From: Actinacidiphila bryophytorum
GTDB taxonomy: Bacteria; Actinomycetota; Actinomycetes; Streptomycetales; Streptomycetaceae
Direction of reading: 5' to 3'
DNA: 64,000 nucleotides
NCBI RefSeq assembly: GCF_016916835.1
Contig: NZ_JAFFIX010000003.1
Coordinates: forward strand, 411,248-475,247
A program made the translations under genes and the position numbers. Numbering within the stretch: position 1 is the first letter of the stretch; every line of letters starts with the position of its first letter. A model generated the notes under the pieces. It ran no database searches. It was given only the letters and a program-made list of their open reading frames with translations, and had not been told where the DNA came from. Below, in pieces: positions 27,794 through 37,294 of this stretch.

Positions 27794-30700
27794 CTACTGC
27801 TGCTGAGGCGGCGGGGGCGGGGGGTAGCCGTATCCCTGCTGCTCCGGCTGCTGCTGCGGCACCGGCCAGCCCTGCTGCGGCTGGGGTGCCTGCGGCTGCG
27901 GCGACTGGGGCTGGAAGGGCTGCGGCGCCGGCGGCTGCCCGCCAGGACCCGCCTGCGGGTACGGCTGCGGTGCCTGCGGCGGGCCTCCGTACTGCGCGGG
28001 CGGGACCTGCCCCGGCTGCATCGGCTGGCCGTACGGCTGCTGCCCGGGCTGCCCCGGCTGGCCAGGTTGTCCGGGCTGGCCCGGCTGCATCGGCTGGCCG
28101 TACGGCTGCTGGCCGGGCTGATCCGGCGCCGGGTAGCCGGCCGGGGCACCGCCGTACGCTCCGGGAGCCCCGTAGGGACCCGGCATCGGAGGCGCCTGGT
28201 GCGGCGGCTGGTTCTGGCCGTCCGCCGTCCACAGCCCCTGCGCCTGCTGGGCGCGGATGAAGTCCTCCGCGACCATGGCGGAGAGGTTGAAGTACGCCTC
28301 CCGGGTCTTCGGCCGCATCATGTCGAGGTCCACCTCGGCACCCGCCGCGAGGTGCTCGTCGAACGGCACCACCTGCACACCGCGGCAGCGCGTCTGGAAG
28401 TGCGCCACGATGTCCTCGACCTTGATCATCTTCCCGGTCTCGCGGACCCCGGAGATCACCGTGATGCTGCGCGCCACCAGCTCGGCGTAGCCGTGCGCCG
28501 AGAGCCAGTCCAGCGTCGTACTGGCACTTGACGCGCCGTCGACCGACGGCGTCGACACGATGATCAGCTGGTCGGCCAGGTCCAGCACCCCGCGCATCGC
28601 GCTGTAGAGCAGACCGGTACCGGAGTCGGTCAGGATGACCGGGTACTGCCGCCCGAGCACGTCGATCGCCCGCCGGTAGTCCTCGTCGCTGAACGCCGTC
28701 GACACGGCGGGGTCCACGTCGTTGGCGATGATCTCCAGGCCCGACGGCGCCTGCGAGGTGAAGCGGCGGATGTCCATGTAGCTGTTCAGGTACGGGATCG
28801 CCTGCACCAGGTCGCGGATCGTCGCACCCGTCTCACGGCGCACCCGGCGGCCCAGCGTGCCCGCGTCCGGGTTCGCGTCGATCGCCAGGATCTTGTCCTG
28901 CCGTTCGTTCGCGAGCGTCGACCCCAGCGCGGTCGTGGTCGTCGTCTTGCCGACACCGCCCTTGAGGCTGATCACCGCGATCCGGTAGCAGGACAGCACC
29001 GGGGTGCGGATCAGCTCCAGCTTCCGCTGCCGCTCCGCCTCCTCCTTCTTGCCGCCGATCTTGAACCGGCTCGGCTGCGCATTGGCACCGGGCTTCTTCG
29101 GCTTCGGCTGGTTGCGCAGCAGCCGGTCGGACGACAGCTCGACCGCCGCGGTGTAGCCCAGCGGCGCACCGCCCTGCGTCGTACGCTGCCGCTGGTCCGG
29201 CGTCACCGTCGGCCAACCCCCGGAGCGGGGGTCCACGGGACCCGGCTGCGCTGTCGGCGCGGCCTGGTCGCCGCCCAGGCGCGGGTCGATCCCCTGGGCC
29301 GGGCTCGGCTGCGGTTGCTGCGGCGGCTGCTGCTGTTGCGAGGTGTACGGCGCCGGCAGGTTCTGCACTGCCGCGCCCTGCTGCGGGAAGCCGTAGCCGC
29401 CCTGCGCGGGAAGCGGCGGCAGCGGTCCCGCCGCCTCGGGCTCCGCGCCCACCGGATGCGGGTGCCCTGGCTGCGGAGGCGGCGGGAAACCGTAACCGCC
29501 CTGGGCAGGCAGCGGCCTGTTGTCCACCGGCGCCACCGGCTGCTGCGGCAGACCCGTCGGTACCGCACCCTGCGCCTGCGATGCCTGCGGCTGCTGCTGC
29601 GGGAAGCCGTACGCGCCCTGCCCGGGCTGCTCGGCCGCAGGCGGCGGGAAGCCGTAACCGCTCTGCGGGCCGGGCGGGGCAGGGAGGTTCGGTGCGGGCG
29701 GCGGGAAGCCGTAACCGCCCTGTTCGGCCTGCTGCGGGGCCGGGGGCTGCGGGAAGCCGTAGCCGCCAGCCGGCTGCGCAGGAGCCGGCGCCGCAGGCGC
29801 GGGCGGGGGATAAGCGGCGGGCGGACCCTGCGGAGGACCGGCCTGGCTCAGGGGCGGCGCCGCCGGGGCCGGAAAGGCCTGCGAACTCTCCGGCGTCGGG
29901 GACTGCGGCACTGCCCGCTCGAAGTGCGGCGGCAGCGGCGGCACCGCGCTCTGCGGCGCGGCGGGCGCCCACGGCTGCGGCTCGGCAACCGGCGGTGCCT
30001 GCGGCAGCGGCGTCCATACGGGCGCCCGGGGCGCGGGCGGCGCGTCTTCTGGCACGGCATCCTGCGGCGGCGCCTCCACGGGCCTGGCGTCCTCCGGTTC
30101 CGCCCGCGCCTCTTCCGCAGCCGGTGCCGCGGGCCTGGCGTCCGCCGGCTCTTCGGCTGCGGGCTGCGGCGCCACCGGGTCCGCCGGTGCGATGTCCTCG
30201 ATCCGCACGCCGGCCCGCTGCTCGATCTCCTGGCGCAAGGCCGCGGCGGAGAACCGCACGGTCTCGCGGGCCACCAAGTCGCCCCGCGACTCCGGGTCGT
30301 CCTCCTCCTCCGCAACCTGCGGCGGCGCGGCGGCGGGTTCCGGTTCCGCTTCCGGTGCGGGGGTCGCGGCGGCGGGCTCGGGCACGGCAGGCGACACCGG
30401 GGTGCCCGACCAGACGGGGCGCTCCGGCGCCTCGGGCTCCCGCGCTTCGGGCGCCGCGGGCGGCACGGCCGTCGCCGACCAGGCGGCGCCCCCGGCCAAC
30501 GGCGTGGCCCCTGCCGCGGGTTCCTGCGGCTGCCGCGGGGGCAGCATCTCCCACGCCGGTACGCGAGCCGTCACGTCTTCGGCCGCGGCGACGTCGGGGG
30601 CCGGCGCGGCCGGCGCGGCCGGTGCCTCCGGCGCCTCGGCGGGCGCGGGTTGCGGCGGCGGCGCCGCCGGGTCTTCCTCGCCGGTCCCGCTGCCGTTCTG

Positions 30701-30817
30701 CATGTACCAGGCCGGCGGAGTGAAGTCGAAGCGGTACTCGCCCGTCACCTCACCTTCGGCCGGTTCCTCGACAGGGGCGGCCCCGCCCGCGCGGTTGTCG
30801 TCCCGATCGCTGTTCAC
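27794..30817 (-). CDS. EspI-like protein: long Pro-rich region plus MinD/ParA-type ATPase
   Basis: 1007 residues. The start is GTG with GGGAGG upstream. An acidic N-terminus is followed by some 550 residues of Pro/Ala/Gln-rich sequence, including many GGYGFP-type repeats (about 330-560). A MinD/ParA-like ATPase domain then starts at residue 605: deviant Walker [10 protein letters not shown] (619-627), [23 protein letters not shown] and later [14 protein letters not shown]. The tail (885-1007) is again Pro/Gln-rich with PGQPGQ repeats. This architecture matches mycobacterial EspI, which links ESX-1 activity to ATP level; a similar regulatory or positioning role is inferred. It lies beside EccE at the edge of the locus. 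Confidence 0.85.
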   Translation of the reverse strand: MNSDRDDNRAGGAAPVEEPAEGEVTGEYRFDFTPPAWYMQNGSGTGEEDPAAPPPQPAPAEAPEAPAAPAAPAPDVAAAEDVTARVPAWEMLPPRQPQEPAAGATPLAGGAAWSATAVPPAAPEAREPEAPERPVWSGTPVSPAVPEPAAATPAPEAEPEPAAAPPQVAEEEDDPESRGDLVARETVRFSAAALRQEIEQRAGVRIEDIAPADPVAPQPAAEEPADARPAAPAAEEARAEPEDARPVEAPPQDAVPEDAPPAPRAPVWTPLPQAPPVAEPQPWAPAAPQSAVPPLPPHFERAVPQSPTPESSQAFPAPAAPPLSQAGPPQGPPAAYPPPAPAAPAPAQPAGGYGFPQPPAPQQAEQGGYGFPPPAPNLPAPPGPQSGYGFPPPAAEQPGQGAYGFPQQQPQASQAQGAVPTGLPQQPVAPVDNRPLPAQGGYGFPPPPQPGHPHPVGAEPEAAGPLPPLPAQGGYGFPQQGAAVQNLPAPYTSQQQQPPQQPQPSPAQGIDPRLGGDQAAPTAQPGPVDPRSGGWPTVTPDQRQRTTQGGAPLGYTAAVELSSDRLLRNQPKPKKPGANAQPSRFKIGGKKEEAERQRKLELIRTPVLSCYRIAVISLKGGVGKTTTTTALGSTLANERQDKILAIDANPDAGTLGRRVRRETGATIRDLVQAIPYLNSYMDIRRFTSQAPSGLEIIANDVDPAVSTAFSDEDYRRAIDVLGRQYPVILTDSGTGLLYSAMRGVLDLADQLIIVSTPSVDGASSASTTLDWLSAHGYAELVARSITVISGVRETGKMIKVEDIVAHFQTRCRGVQVVPFDEHLAAGAEVDLDMMRPKTREAYFNLSAMVAEDFIRAQQAQGLWTADGQNQPPHQAPPMPGPYGAPGAYGGAPAGYPAPDQPGQQPYGQPMQPGQPGQPGQPGQPGQQPYGQPMQPGQVPPAQYGGPPQAPQPYPQAGPGGQPPAPQPFQPQSPQPQAPQPQQGWPVPQQQPEQQGYGYPPPPPPQQQ
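28011..28120. repeat. 41-bp direct repeat within the C-terminal tail of the EspI-like gene
   Basis: 28011-28051 and 28080-28120 are identical at 40 of 41 positions, with 28 bases of PGQ-coding repeats between them. Both units encode [10 protein letters not shown]. Recent duplication or slippage explains it. Confidence 0.85.
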
Positions 30818-31333
30818 TGTGCCTCCCGGTCTGCGTCGAGGAGCTGCCTGCAGCCGGCTCCCCGCCCCGTGCGCCGCAGGGCAGGCGCCCATCCGCCACG
30901 CCCTGCCGCTCTCGACGCACAGCCTAATCGCCGGTGCACGTCCGCCGTCAGGCCGCCCGCTCCGCTCATTCCCCGCCACCGCCCCTACGCCCCGCGCCCA
31001 CCCCAGCCTACGACCCCACCTCCCACCAACCCCCAACCCCGCCCAAACTCCACCCACTCCACCAAGTCCCCCCACCCGGCGGCCCAGCTCCCAAGCCCGC
31101 ATCCATCTGCCCAGCCCCCCCGATGCCGGGTCGGCTTCCCACTCAGCCGAGGTGGCACCCACCCAGGGGCGCGGGGAACTGCGCGCCCAGCCCATATGTC
31201 GGGGAACGGCCCGGTGCACGGCAAGTGGCACCCCCTCAGCCCGGGCCGAGCCCGGCCGCGCCAAGCCCGCCGCCGCGGCAGCTGCCCCGGGCCGCAGGCC
31301 CACGGAACACCGGCCGCCCGGGGGGAGGGGGGG
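30818..31333. other. Intergenic region with a strongly C-rich (minus-strand G-rich) tract
   Basis: 516 bases between two leftward genes. The part next to the EspI-like gene should hold its promoter; I found no clear consensus. About 30975-31130 is strikingly C/A-rich on the plus strand (G/T-rich on the minus strand), with many runs of 3-5 C. A dispersed repeat copy lies at 31154-31188 and a small hairpin (ccgggc/gcccgg) at 31241-31255. No plausible gene. Confidence 0.7.
31154..31188 (-). repeat. Dispersed intergenic repeat, copy 2 (inverted)
   Basis: 35 bases whose reverse complement begins gggcgcgcagttccccgcg and matches the copy at 18443-18475. This copy has the common gcgcccctg core. It lies downstream of the leftward unknown gene at 31334. 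Confidence 0.75.
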
Positions 31334-32122
31334 TCAGTCGATGCGACGGGCCTCCCCGAGGAGGCCCACCTCCGCATCGGTCGGCTGCACCAGCACGAAC
31401 TGCCGGTGCTGCGGCGTCCCCCAGAGCATGACGCCGTCCCCCAGCGCGGGCAGCGCCGCGGCTTCCTCGCGGGTGAGGCGGAGAACCTTGGCCAGGACCT
31501 CTGCCTCCTGCGGGGAGACCCGCTGGATGCCGACCAGCCCCGCCTCGCCGAGCAGCCTGGGCGCCTGCGGGCCGAGGAAGGGCAGCAGGGTGAGGACGGC
31601 CTGCCAGGGCGCCTTCGCGAGGCGGCTGCGCGGCGGGTACGTACCGCAGTCCCGTACGACCAGCACCGGGCTGGACACCGTCGGCCCCTGCGAGGGGAGC
31701 TCCTTCACGTCGTGCACGGTCATGCACTGCTGCCCGCCGCCCGCGGCCTGCGCCAGGGGCGTCCACACCTGGGGGCGCGCGGACTCGACCGCGACGCGCG
31801 CACCGGTGCCGACCGCGCGCAGCGCCAGCACCTGGGCGGTCCACACGCTGCCGATCACGACGACGTCGAGTTGCGCGGGGCGGAACAGCCCGAGGACCGC
31901 GGGATTTCCGGCCTCGTCGATCCCGGAGACGACACCGTCGTCGCCCAGCGGCAGCGACATGGAGTCGAGCTGCCGCACCGACAGCCCGTGCCGGTCCCGC
32001 CGGGGGCCGCGCAGCCCGAAGCCGGGCCTGGCCTTGCGGCGCTGCGGGGGCAGCGCCTGGTCGGGTTCGCCGCCGGGCCGCATGCCCGCGCGCGGTCCCT
32101 GATACATCGGCTGAGTGGACAT
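31334..32122 (-). CDS. Conserved type VII secretion-linked protein of unknown function
   Basis: 262 residues. A basic, Pro-rich N-terminus (about 1-45) is followed by a compact alpha/beta region: VSGIDEAGNPAVLGLF, LDVVVIGSVWTAQVLALRAV, then PVLVVRDCGTY and a C-terminal LLGEAGLVGIQRVSPQEAEVL. No membrane segment or catalytic motif recognised. The ATG at 32122 shares its A with the eccE stop (TGATG) and has GGAGGT upstream, so it is translationally coupled to EccE. Coupling suggests a cytosolic partner of the secretion complex. I do not recognise the family. Confidence 0.7.
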   Translation of the reverse strand: MSTQPMYQGPRAGMRPGGEPDQALPPQRRKARPGFGLRGPRRDRHGLSVRQLDSMSLPLGDDGVVSGIDEAGNPAVLGLFRPAQLDVVVIGSVWTAQVLALRAVGTGARVAVESARPQVWTPLAQAAGGGQQCMTVHDVKELPSQGPTVSSPVLVVRDCGTYPPRSRLAKAPWQAVLTLLPFLGPQAPRLLGEAGLVGIQRVSPQEAEVLAKVLRLTREEAAALPALGDGVMLWGTPQHRQFVLVQPTDAEVGLLGEARRID

Positions 32123-33423
32123 CAGCTGGTACCTCCCAGCGGCAGCGTGGCCAGGACGCCGGGCAGCTGCTCGCGGTCGAGCCGTACGAGCCCCACCTTG
32201 TGGCGCCGCGCGACCCTTTCCAGTTCCCGCCGCGCCGACGTCAGCTGGCGGTCGTCCCTGGCGGTGATCCGTACGTACGCGCTGAGCGCCGGCGTCTGCC
32301 CGGTGCCGCGGCTCAGTGTCAGAGCGAAGCTTCCGGCCATCGCGGGCACCGCCGTCAGCGCGGTGACCGTACGGGCGGTGGGCAGCGCGCCGCCGCCCTG
32401 CGGCCAGCGGCCCACCCAGTACGTGGTGTGCCAGCGGTCGTCGCACCGCCAGGCGCGGCTGCGCTCCAGCGTCCTGCGCTGGCCTGTGCCGAGCCGCCCG
32501 GCAAGCGCCGTCGCCAGCGGGTTGACGCCCGCCGACGTGGCAAGGGCCGCGGTGAGCTCCTCCTCGTCCAGCACCGACGCCTCGAAACCGGCCCCGGCCA
32601 GCCTGCTGGCCAGATGGTCCGCGGCCCGCAGCACCGAGCGCTGGGCGCCGCCAAGACCGCCGCCGCGGGCCAGCACCGCCTCGGGGCACAACTCCGGGTC
32701 CAGCTTGAGCGCGACCCAGGTCACGCGTATCGCGGGTGTCCCGTACTGCGCCTGCAGCGGCCCGTACGACACCGCCGCCACCGCCTGCGCGGGGAGGTGC
32801 GGAGCCGGGGCCGGCTGGACGTGCTGCACGACCTGGACGGACGCCAGAGATATGTCGTCGACCTCCAGCGCGTCGTAGAGCAGCCCCAGCGGCATCGGCC
32901 TTGCAGTGCGCAGCGGTTCGTCGCGCGACTGCACCAGAAGCACCGCCGTCACGAACGTACCGTCGCCCACCATCCCGACGCTGCGCTCACGGCGCCGCCC
33001 GGTGAAGGTGTACGTGCGCAGCGCCGGGTCGCATTCGGTGATCGGCGCCAGCGCCGGGTCGATCAGCCCGGAACCCGCGGCAATTGCCGAGCCGCCCGGC
33101 GTCCCCGCATCCCGCGTGGCCTCCCTGGCCGCCTCGCGCTGCCTGCGCCGCATCGCCAGCACACTGGTCAGCCACTCCGGCAGCGGCCTGCCCCGCCGGC
33201 GCAGCACGGCAGCCGCGACCAGCAGCACCGCCACCGCGGCACAGGGCACCATCACCGCCTTGCTGGTGGCCGCACCGATCGCCACGAGCGCCGCCGCGAC
33301 CTCCACCATGGCCAGCTGGTGCAACCGGAGCACACCGATCCGCCCGGGGCGCGAACTGAGGTGCAGCGCGGCCGGTGCCGGACCGTGCCTGCGATCACGG
33401 CGTGCTGTGCTTGCGGTGGTCAT
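32122..33423 (-). CDS. eccE: Type VII secretion protein EccE
   Basis: Peripheral component of the ESX membrane complex. 433 residues. Two adjacent hydrophobic helices near 32-75 (MVEVAAALVAIGAATSKAVM and PCAAVAVLLVAAAVL) precede a large soluble part with the central region YDALEVDDISLASVQVVQHV and C-terminal LSAYVRITARDDRQL, as in actinobacterial EccE. The ATG at 33423 is preferred to 33453 because GGAGG lies about 10 bases upstream. It is divergent from eccB and coupled to the unknown 262-residue protein. Confidence 0.85.
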   Translation of the reverse strand: MTTASTARRDRRHGPAPAALHLSSRPGRIGVLRLHQLAMVEVAAALVAIGAATSKAVMVPCAAVAVLLVAAAVLRRRGRPLPEWLTSVLAMRRRQREAAREATRDAGTPGGSAIAAGSGLIDPALAPITECDPALRTYTFTGRRRERSVGMVGDGTFVTAVLLVQSRDEPLRTARPMPLGLLYDALEVDDISLASVQVVQHVQPAPAPHLPAQAVAAVSYGPLQAQYGTPAIRVTWVALKLDPELCPEAVLARGGGLGGAQRSVLRAADHLASRLAGAGFEASVLDEEELTAALATSAGVNPLATALAGRLGTGQRRTLERSRAWRCDDRWHTTYWVGRWPQGGGALPTARTVTALTAVPAMAGSFALTLSRGTGQTPALSAYVRITARDDRQLTSARRELERVARRHKVGLVRLDREQLPGVLATLPLGGTS

Positions 33424-33590
33424 CCCCCTGCGCCCTCCGTCGTGCGGCGTCATGATGTCCGCTCACCGTACCGGTGTCGTAGGACATGCGGCGCACCCGG
33501 CATAGTAGGGGACCGACCCTGCCAACGCGACGGCACGGTGCCTGACGGCAGCGGGTCCCAGCGGACGTCACCCGGGGGGAAAGCGGAACG
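33424..33590. promoter_or_regulatory. Divergent promoter region eccE / eccB
   Basis: 167 bases between divergent T7SS genes; promoters for both arms must lie here. CATAGT near 33500 could be a -10 toward eccB, but the -35 is poor. The eccB ribosome binding site is the GGGGGGAAAG just before its ATG. Confidence 0.4.
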
Positions 33591-35093
33591 ATGGCCTCAC
33601 GCAAGGAACAGCTCAACGCCTACACCTTCGCGCGCAAACGCGTGGTGGCGGCCTTTCTCCAGCCCAGCCCCTCCGGGTCCGACGAGGGTGCGCCGCGCCC
33701 CATGCGCGCCTTGGTGCCCGGCATCGTCGTCGGCGCCGTCCTGCTCGCGGGCTTCGGCGCCTGGGGTCTGATAAGCCCCTCGGTGCCGCACGGCTGGGAC
33801 GAGCCGGGCAAGCACGTCATCGTCGCCGACGAGTCCACCACGCGGTACGTCGTACTGAACGACGCCGACACCCACAAGCCGGTGCTGCACCCCGTGCTCA
33901 ACATGGCGTCGGCACGCCTGCTGCTCGACCCCGGGGCCTACGACGTCATCAAGGTCAAGGAGTCCGTGCTCGACCACAGCGGACTCAAGCACGGCGCCAC
34001 CATAGGCATCCCTTACGCGCCCGACCGGCTGCCCAGTGCGACGGACGCGGGCAAACCCAAGGCGTGGGCGGTGTGCGACCGGCCCGGCGGCGGCAGCAGT
34101 CACGCGGCCCAGCAGGCGGTGTTCGTGCTCGGCGGCGACGAGGCCGCCGCCATGAACGGCCCGTCCGCGCTCAACGGCAGCCAGGTCCTCTACGTACAGA
34201 ACCAGGACGGCATCCAGTACCTCGTCGACCCGCGGGGCACGAAGTACGAACTGGGCGGCCCTGACCCGCAGTCCCGCAAGCCGGAGGACATGGGCCTGCT
34301 GCTGCGCACCCTCTTCGGTGAGGACCCGCAGCCGCAGACCGTCTCCGAAACCTGGCTCGCGTCGCTGCACAAGGGAACCCCCATCTGGTTCCCGTCCGTC
34401 GACGACCGCGGAAGCACCAAGAAGGTCATCGGCGTCCCCGGCGGCAGCACCACCGTCGGCACCGTCCTGCGGGCCGTCTCGGGCAAGGGCTACGAGTACT
34501 ACGTCGTCACCAAGGACGGCGTCGCACCGATCACCCAGTTCGCCTCCCTGCTGCTGCTCCAGGCCAACCACCAGACCGCCCCCGTGCAGACCAGCATCCC
34601 GGTCACACTGCTGCAGCCCTTCCTCCCCGACGACTGGCCGCAGAGCGACCCCAGCCAGGTCAACACGTCGACCGGCGACTCACCCCGCGACGTCGCATGC
34701 AGCGTGCTGCAGAACAGGACCGACGGCACACCCGGACTCAAGACGACCCTGTGGGCGGGCAAGGACTACCCCGAGCAGATCGTCGAGGGTGCGAGCAGCG
34801 CCTACGTGACGCCCGGCAGCGGCCTGCTCTACCAGGAGGTCAGCGGCACCGACACCAGCGGCGGCACGTTGTTCCTGGTCACCGACACAGGCCTGCGCTA
34901 CGCGGTCTCCCGCAACAACGACAGCGCCGCTGCCAACAAGGCCTCCGACTCCAAACAGGAGGTCAACCAGGCCTCCGTCAGGCTCGGCTACCAGGACGTC
35001 AAACCGATGTCGATCCCGTCCGTATGGTCCGAACTTCTGCCGAAGGGACCGGCATTGGACACCGCAAGCGCCGCACAACCCCAGGGATCCTGA
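33591..35093 (+). CDS. eccB: Type VII secretion protein EccB
   Basis: Membrane-anchored, mostly extracytoplasmic component of the ESX core complex. 500 residues. The N-terminus MASRKEQLNAYTFARKRVVA is the family hallmark. One membrane helix spans about 43-62 (PGIVVGAVLLAGFGAWGLI), followed by R-repeat-type extracellular sequence such as YVVLNDADTHKPVLHPVLN and ARLLL. Two conserved Cys (AWAVCDRPG and DVACSVLQN) could form the known disulfide. It leads the rightward arm of the cluster. Confidence 0.95.
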   Translation: MASRKEQLNAYTFARKRVVAAFLQPSPSGSDEGAPRPMRALVPGIVVGAVLLAGFGAWGLISPSVPHGWDEPGKHVIVADESTTRYVVLNDADTHKPVLHPVLNMASARLLLDPGAYDVIKVKESVLDHSGLKHGATIGIPYAPDRLPSATDAGKPKAWAVCDRPGGGSSHAAQQAVFVLGGDEAAAMNGPSALNGSQVLYVQNQDGIQYLVDPRGTKYELGGPDPQSRKPEDMGLLLRTLFGEDPQPQTVSETWLASLHKGTPIWFPSVDDRGSTKKVIGVPGGSTTVGTVLRAVSGKGYEYYVVTKDGVAPITQFASLLLLQANHQTAPVQTSIPVTLLQPFLPDDWPQSDPSQVNTSTGDSPRDVACSVLQNRTDGTPGLKTTLWAGKDYPEQIVEGASSAYVTPGSGLLYQEVSGTDTSGGTLFLVTDTGLRYAVSRNNDSAAANKASDSKQEVNQASVRLGYQDVKPMSIPSVWSELLPKGPALDTASAAQPQGS

Positions 35094-35177
35094 TCGCACC
35101 GCGTAAAGGGATGCGGGTAAGCTCGACTCAGGTGGTGTCTGTGGCCACCGGGGTCATGGGGGAGGGGCGACGTTCGA

Positions 35178-35684
35178 ATGGAAGCACCAGTAGACGGCGG
35201 CGGAGCCAGTCTGCACGTTGCGCTGGAGGACCTGCGCACGTTCAAGACACGAGTGGACGGGCTGCTGGACGAGCTGGACGGCTCGGACTTCGCACCGAAG
35301 GAGATCGGCCAGGGACGGGTCAAGTCCGCCCAGATCGGCAGCGGTTTCGGCGAGGCCGAAGACCTGATGAAGGCGTACGACTACGTCCACGGCCAGCTCG
35401 AACAGCTCTCCGCGACGCTCGCCAACCAGATCGAGGCGATGAGCCTCTCGCTGCACATCGGGCACTCGACGTTCAAGAACGTCGACCTCGGCACCCAGCG
35501 CAAACTCCTCGACCTCAACGACCAGATCGTCCAGGCCTACAACCCGGCCCTGGACCCCAACGCGCCGAAGGGCAACCTCGCGGGCCAGCCCGCGAACGCG
35601 TCGGCGACCACGGACAACGGCAGCACCGGGAACGGCAACGGCAACGGCAACGGTTCGCAGGCGGGCAGCGGGGGCGTCGGATGA
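35178..35684 (+). CDS. T7SS-locus helical protein of unknown function
   Basis: 168 residues. Two long amphipathic helices (about 12-45 and 55-125) of the WXG100/ESAT-6 type of architecture, but no WXG between them. The C-terminal 40 residues are an Asn/Gly-rich tail (GNGNGNGNGSQ). It is probably a secreted partner or chaperone; the next gene is a natural binding partner. The start ATG follows GGGGGAGGGG. The leader shares a 14-base block with the leader of the first WXG100 gene. Confidence 0.7.
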   Translation: MEAPVDGGGASLHVALEDLRTFKTRVDGLLDELDGSDFAPKEIGQGRVKSAQIGSGFGEAEDLMKAYDYVHGQLEQLSATLANQIEAMSLSLHIGHSTFKNVDLGTQRKLLDLNDQIVQAYNPALDPNAPKGNLAGQPANASATTDNGSTGNGNGNGNGSQAGSGGVG

Positions 35685-35751
35685 CGCGCGGTGAGAGCTG
35701 CGAGACCCGTGAGCACAGCCCGGCGGAAACGACAGAAAACGGGGGCAGGAC

Positions 35752-37251
35752 ATGACCGACACGTCAGGGAGCGCTCCCGGCGGGTGGTTCGCCAACATCG
35801 CGAAGACGGTCGAGCACGCACTCGACTTCTCGCGGACCGACTTCGAGTCGTTCTCGCACGAGCAGATGCTGGACATGGTCCAGCACGCCGACCCCGAGGC
35901 CCTCGCGGGCTTCGGTGACCGCCTCACCACGGCCGTCACCAAGATCAACCAGATCGGCACCGACCTCAACGACCACATCGCGTACGTCGACTGGGAGGGC
36001 ACGTCCGGCGCCGCCTTCAAGGACTGGGGCAAGAACGTCGCCAAGTCCACGCTGGCGCTCGGCGACTACGCCGACTCCACCGGCAAGGCCCTCACGGCCG
36101 CCGCCGACACGCTGCGCACGGTCAAGCGCGACATCCCGAAGGTCCCGGCCGGCCCCAAGGCCACCTACGACGCCCTCCACGCCGACCCCGTGGCCCGCCA
36201 CGACCCGGACGGCCAGAAGGAGATCTCCCAGGCCCACACGCAACTGGAGACGGCCCGCATCCAGGCCGCCGACCAGATGCACAAGCTGGCGCAGTCGTAC
36301 TCCTTCTCGGCGGCGATCATCAACAACGCGAAGCCGCCGACGTATCCGCCGATGCCGACGACTTTCGTGCCGCCGAGTGATGTGCGTGACTACGACCCTG
36401 CGCACTATGGCTCTACGACCGGTACGCCGTCCCCATACACATCGGAAACTAGCAGCAGTTCAACGCGTTCGGTGAAGCCTGCCGATCATGGTGGGCTGGA
36501 GAAGGTCTCGGCCAGCGGGGACGTGTCGCACGTTTCCCGGGTCGGATCGCCGGTGGCACAGGTGCCGGAGACCAACACGCCGCCAGTGACGCACATCCAG
36601 TCGACCGGGCCGGTGACCACCGTTTCACCGACGCAGCCGAGCCCCGTGGCCCCGACCACCACCGGTGGTGGTCCCCACATCACAGGGCCGAACCTGCCCA
36701 ACTCCTACCAGCCGATCCCCAATCAGAACCAGCAGTTCGGGCCGACCGTGCCGAACCAGTTGCGCAACGTGGAGCCGGTCAACACCTCCGGTGGTCCGCG
36801 TGGCAATGGTCCCTTCAATCCGCGGAACCTGACGACACCCTCGGAGGAGATCGGTGCCGCACCGCCCGTGCGGCGCAGCACGACGAACGGGATCTACGGC
36901 GGGCGTCCGACGAACGAGCCGGGGATGTACGGAGGTCGCCCGCAAGGGCAAGTGCCTCGGGGGAGCGTCATCGGCGGCCGGGGCGCTGCCGCTCGGATGC
37001 CCGGTGGCATGGCGGAGGGCGCCACCCCCGGCATGGGTGGCCGCAACGGCATGACCCGAGGCAGCGCGGGTCGTCTGGCGAGCGAGCCCGGCGGGGTCGT
37101 GGGCCGTACACCGGCCGGCGAGTTCGCACCCGGGACGGGTCGTTCCTCCGACCGGGACCGGCGGCGCAACAGCCGCCGGCCTGACCACCTCATCGAAGAG
37201 GACGACTGGATCCCGACCCGTGACGATGTCGCACCGCCCGTTATCGACTGA
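35752..37251 (+). CDS. PPE-like WXG-containing T7SS substrate with disordered C-terminus
   Basis: 499 residues. Helical N-terminal half (1-205) with the turn motif YVDWEGTSGAAFKDWG (WEG as WXG) between long helices, comparable to PPE/EspB proteins. From about 210 on it is Pro/Thr/Ser- then Gly/Arg-rich and ends DDWIPTRDDVAPPVID, an ending I associate with actinobacterial PPE-like proteins. From about 36330 the codon use shifts to lower G+C than the surrounding genes. It is likely secreted or surface-exposed, paired with the preceding 168-residue protein. Name by analogy only. Confidence 0.75.
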   Translation: MTDTSGSAPGGWFANIAKTVEHALDFSRTDFESFSHEQMLDMVQHADPEALAGFGDRLTTAVTKINQIGTDLNDHIAYVDWEGTSGAAFKDWGKNVAKSTLALGDYADSTGKALTAAADTLRTVKRDIPKVPAGPKATYDALHADPVARHDPDGQKEISQAHTQLETARIQAADQMHKLAQSYSFSAAIINNAKPPTYPPMPTTFVPPSDVRDYDPAHYGSTTGTPSPYTSETSSSSTRSVKPADHGGLEKVSASGDVSHVSRVGSPVAQVPETNTPPVTHIQSTGPVTTVSPTQPSPVAPTTTGGGPHITGPNLPNSYQPIPNQNQQFGPTVPNQLRNVEPVNTSGGPRGNGPFNPRNLTTPSEEIGAAPPVRRSTTNGIYGGRPTNEPGMYGGRPQGQVPRGSVIGGRGAAARMPGGMAEGATPGMGGRNGMTRGSAGRLASEPGGVVGRTPAGEFAPGTGRSSDRDRRRNSRRPDHLIEEDDWIPTRDDVAPPVID

Positions 37252-37294
37252 CACGACGGCGATCCGACCGAGCCGCACCGCGAGGAGAAGAGCG

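Noticed and set aside
30818..31303. Upstream extension of the EspI-like frame
   Set aside because: Sequence is derived from the skewed G-rich gap and dispersed repeat; a GTG with GGGAGG at 30817 is the better start.
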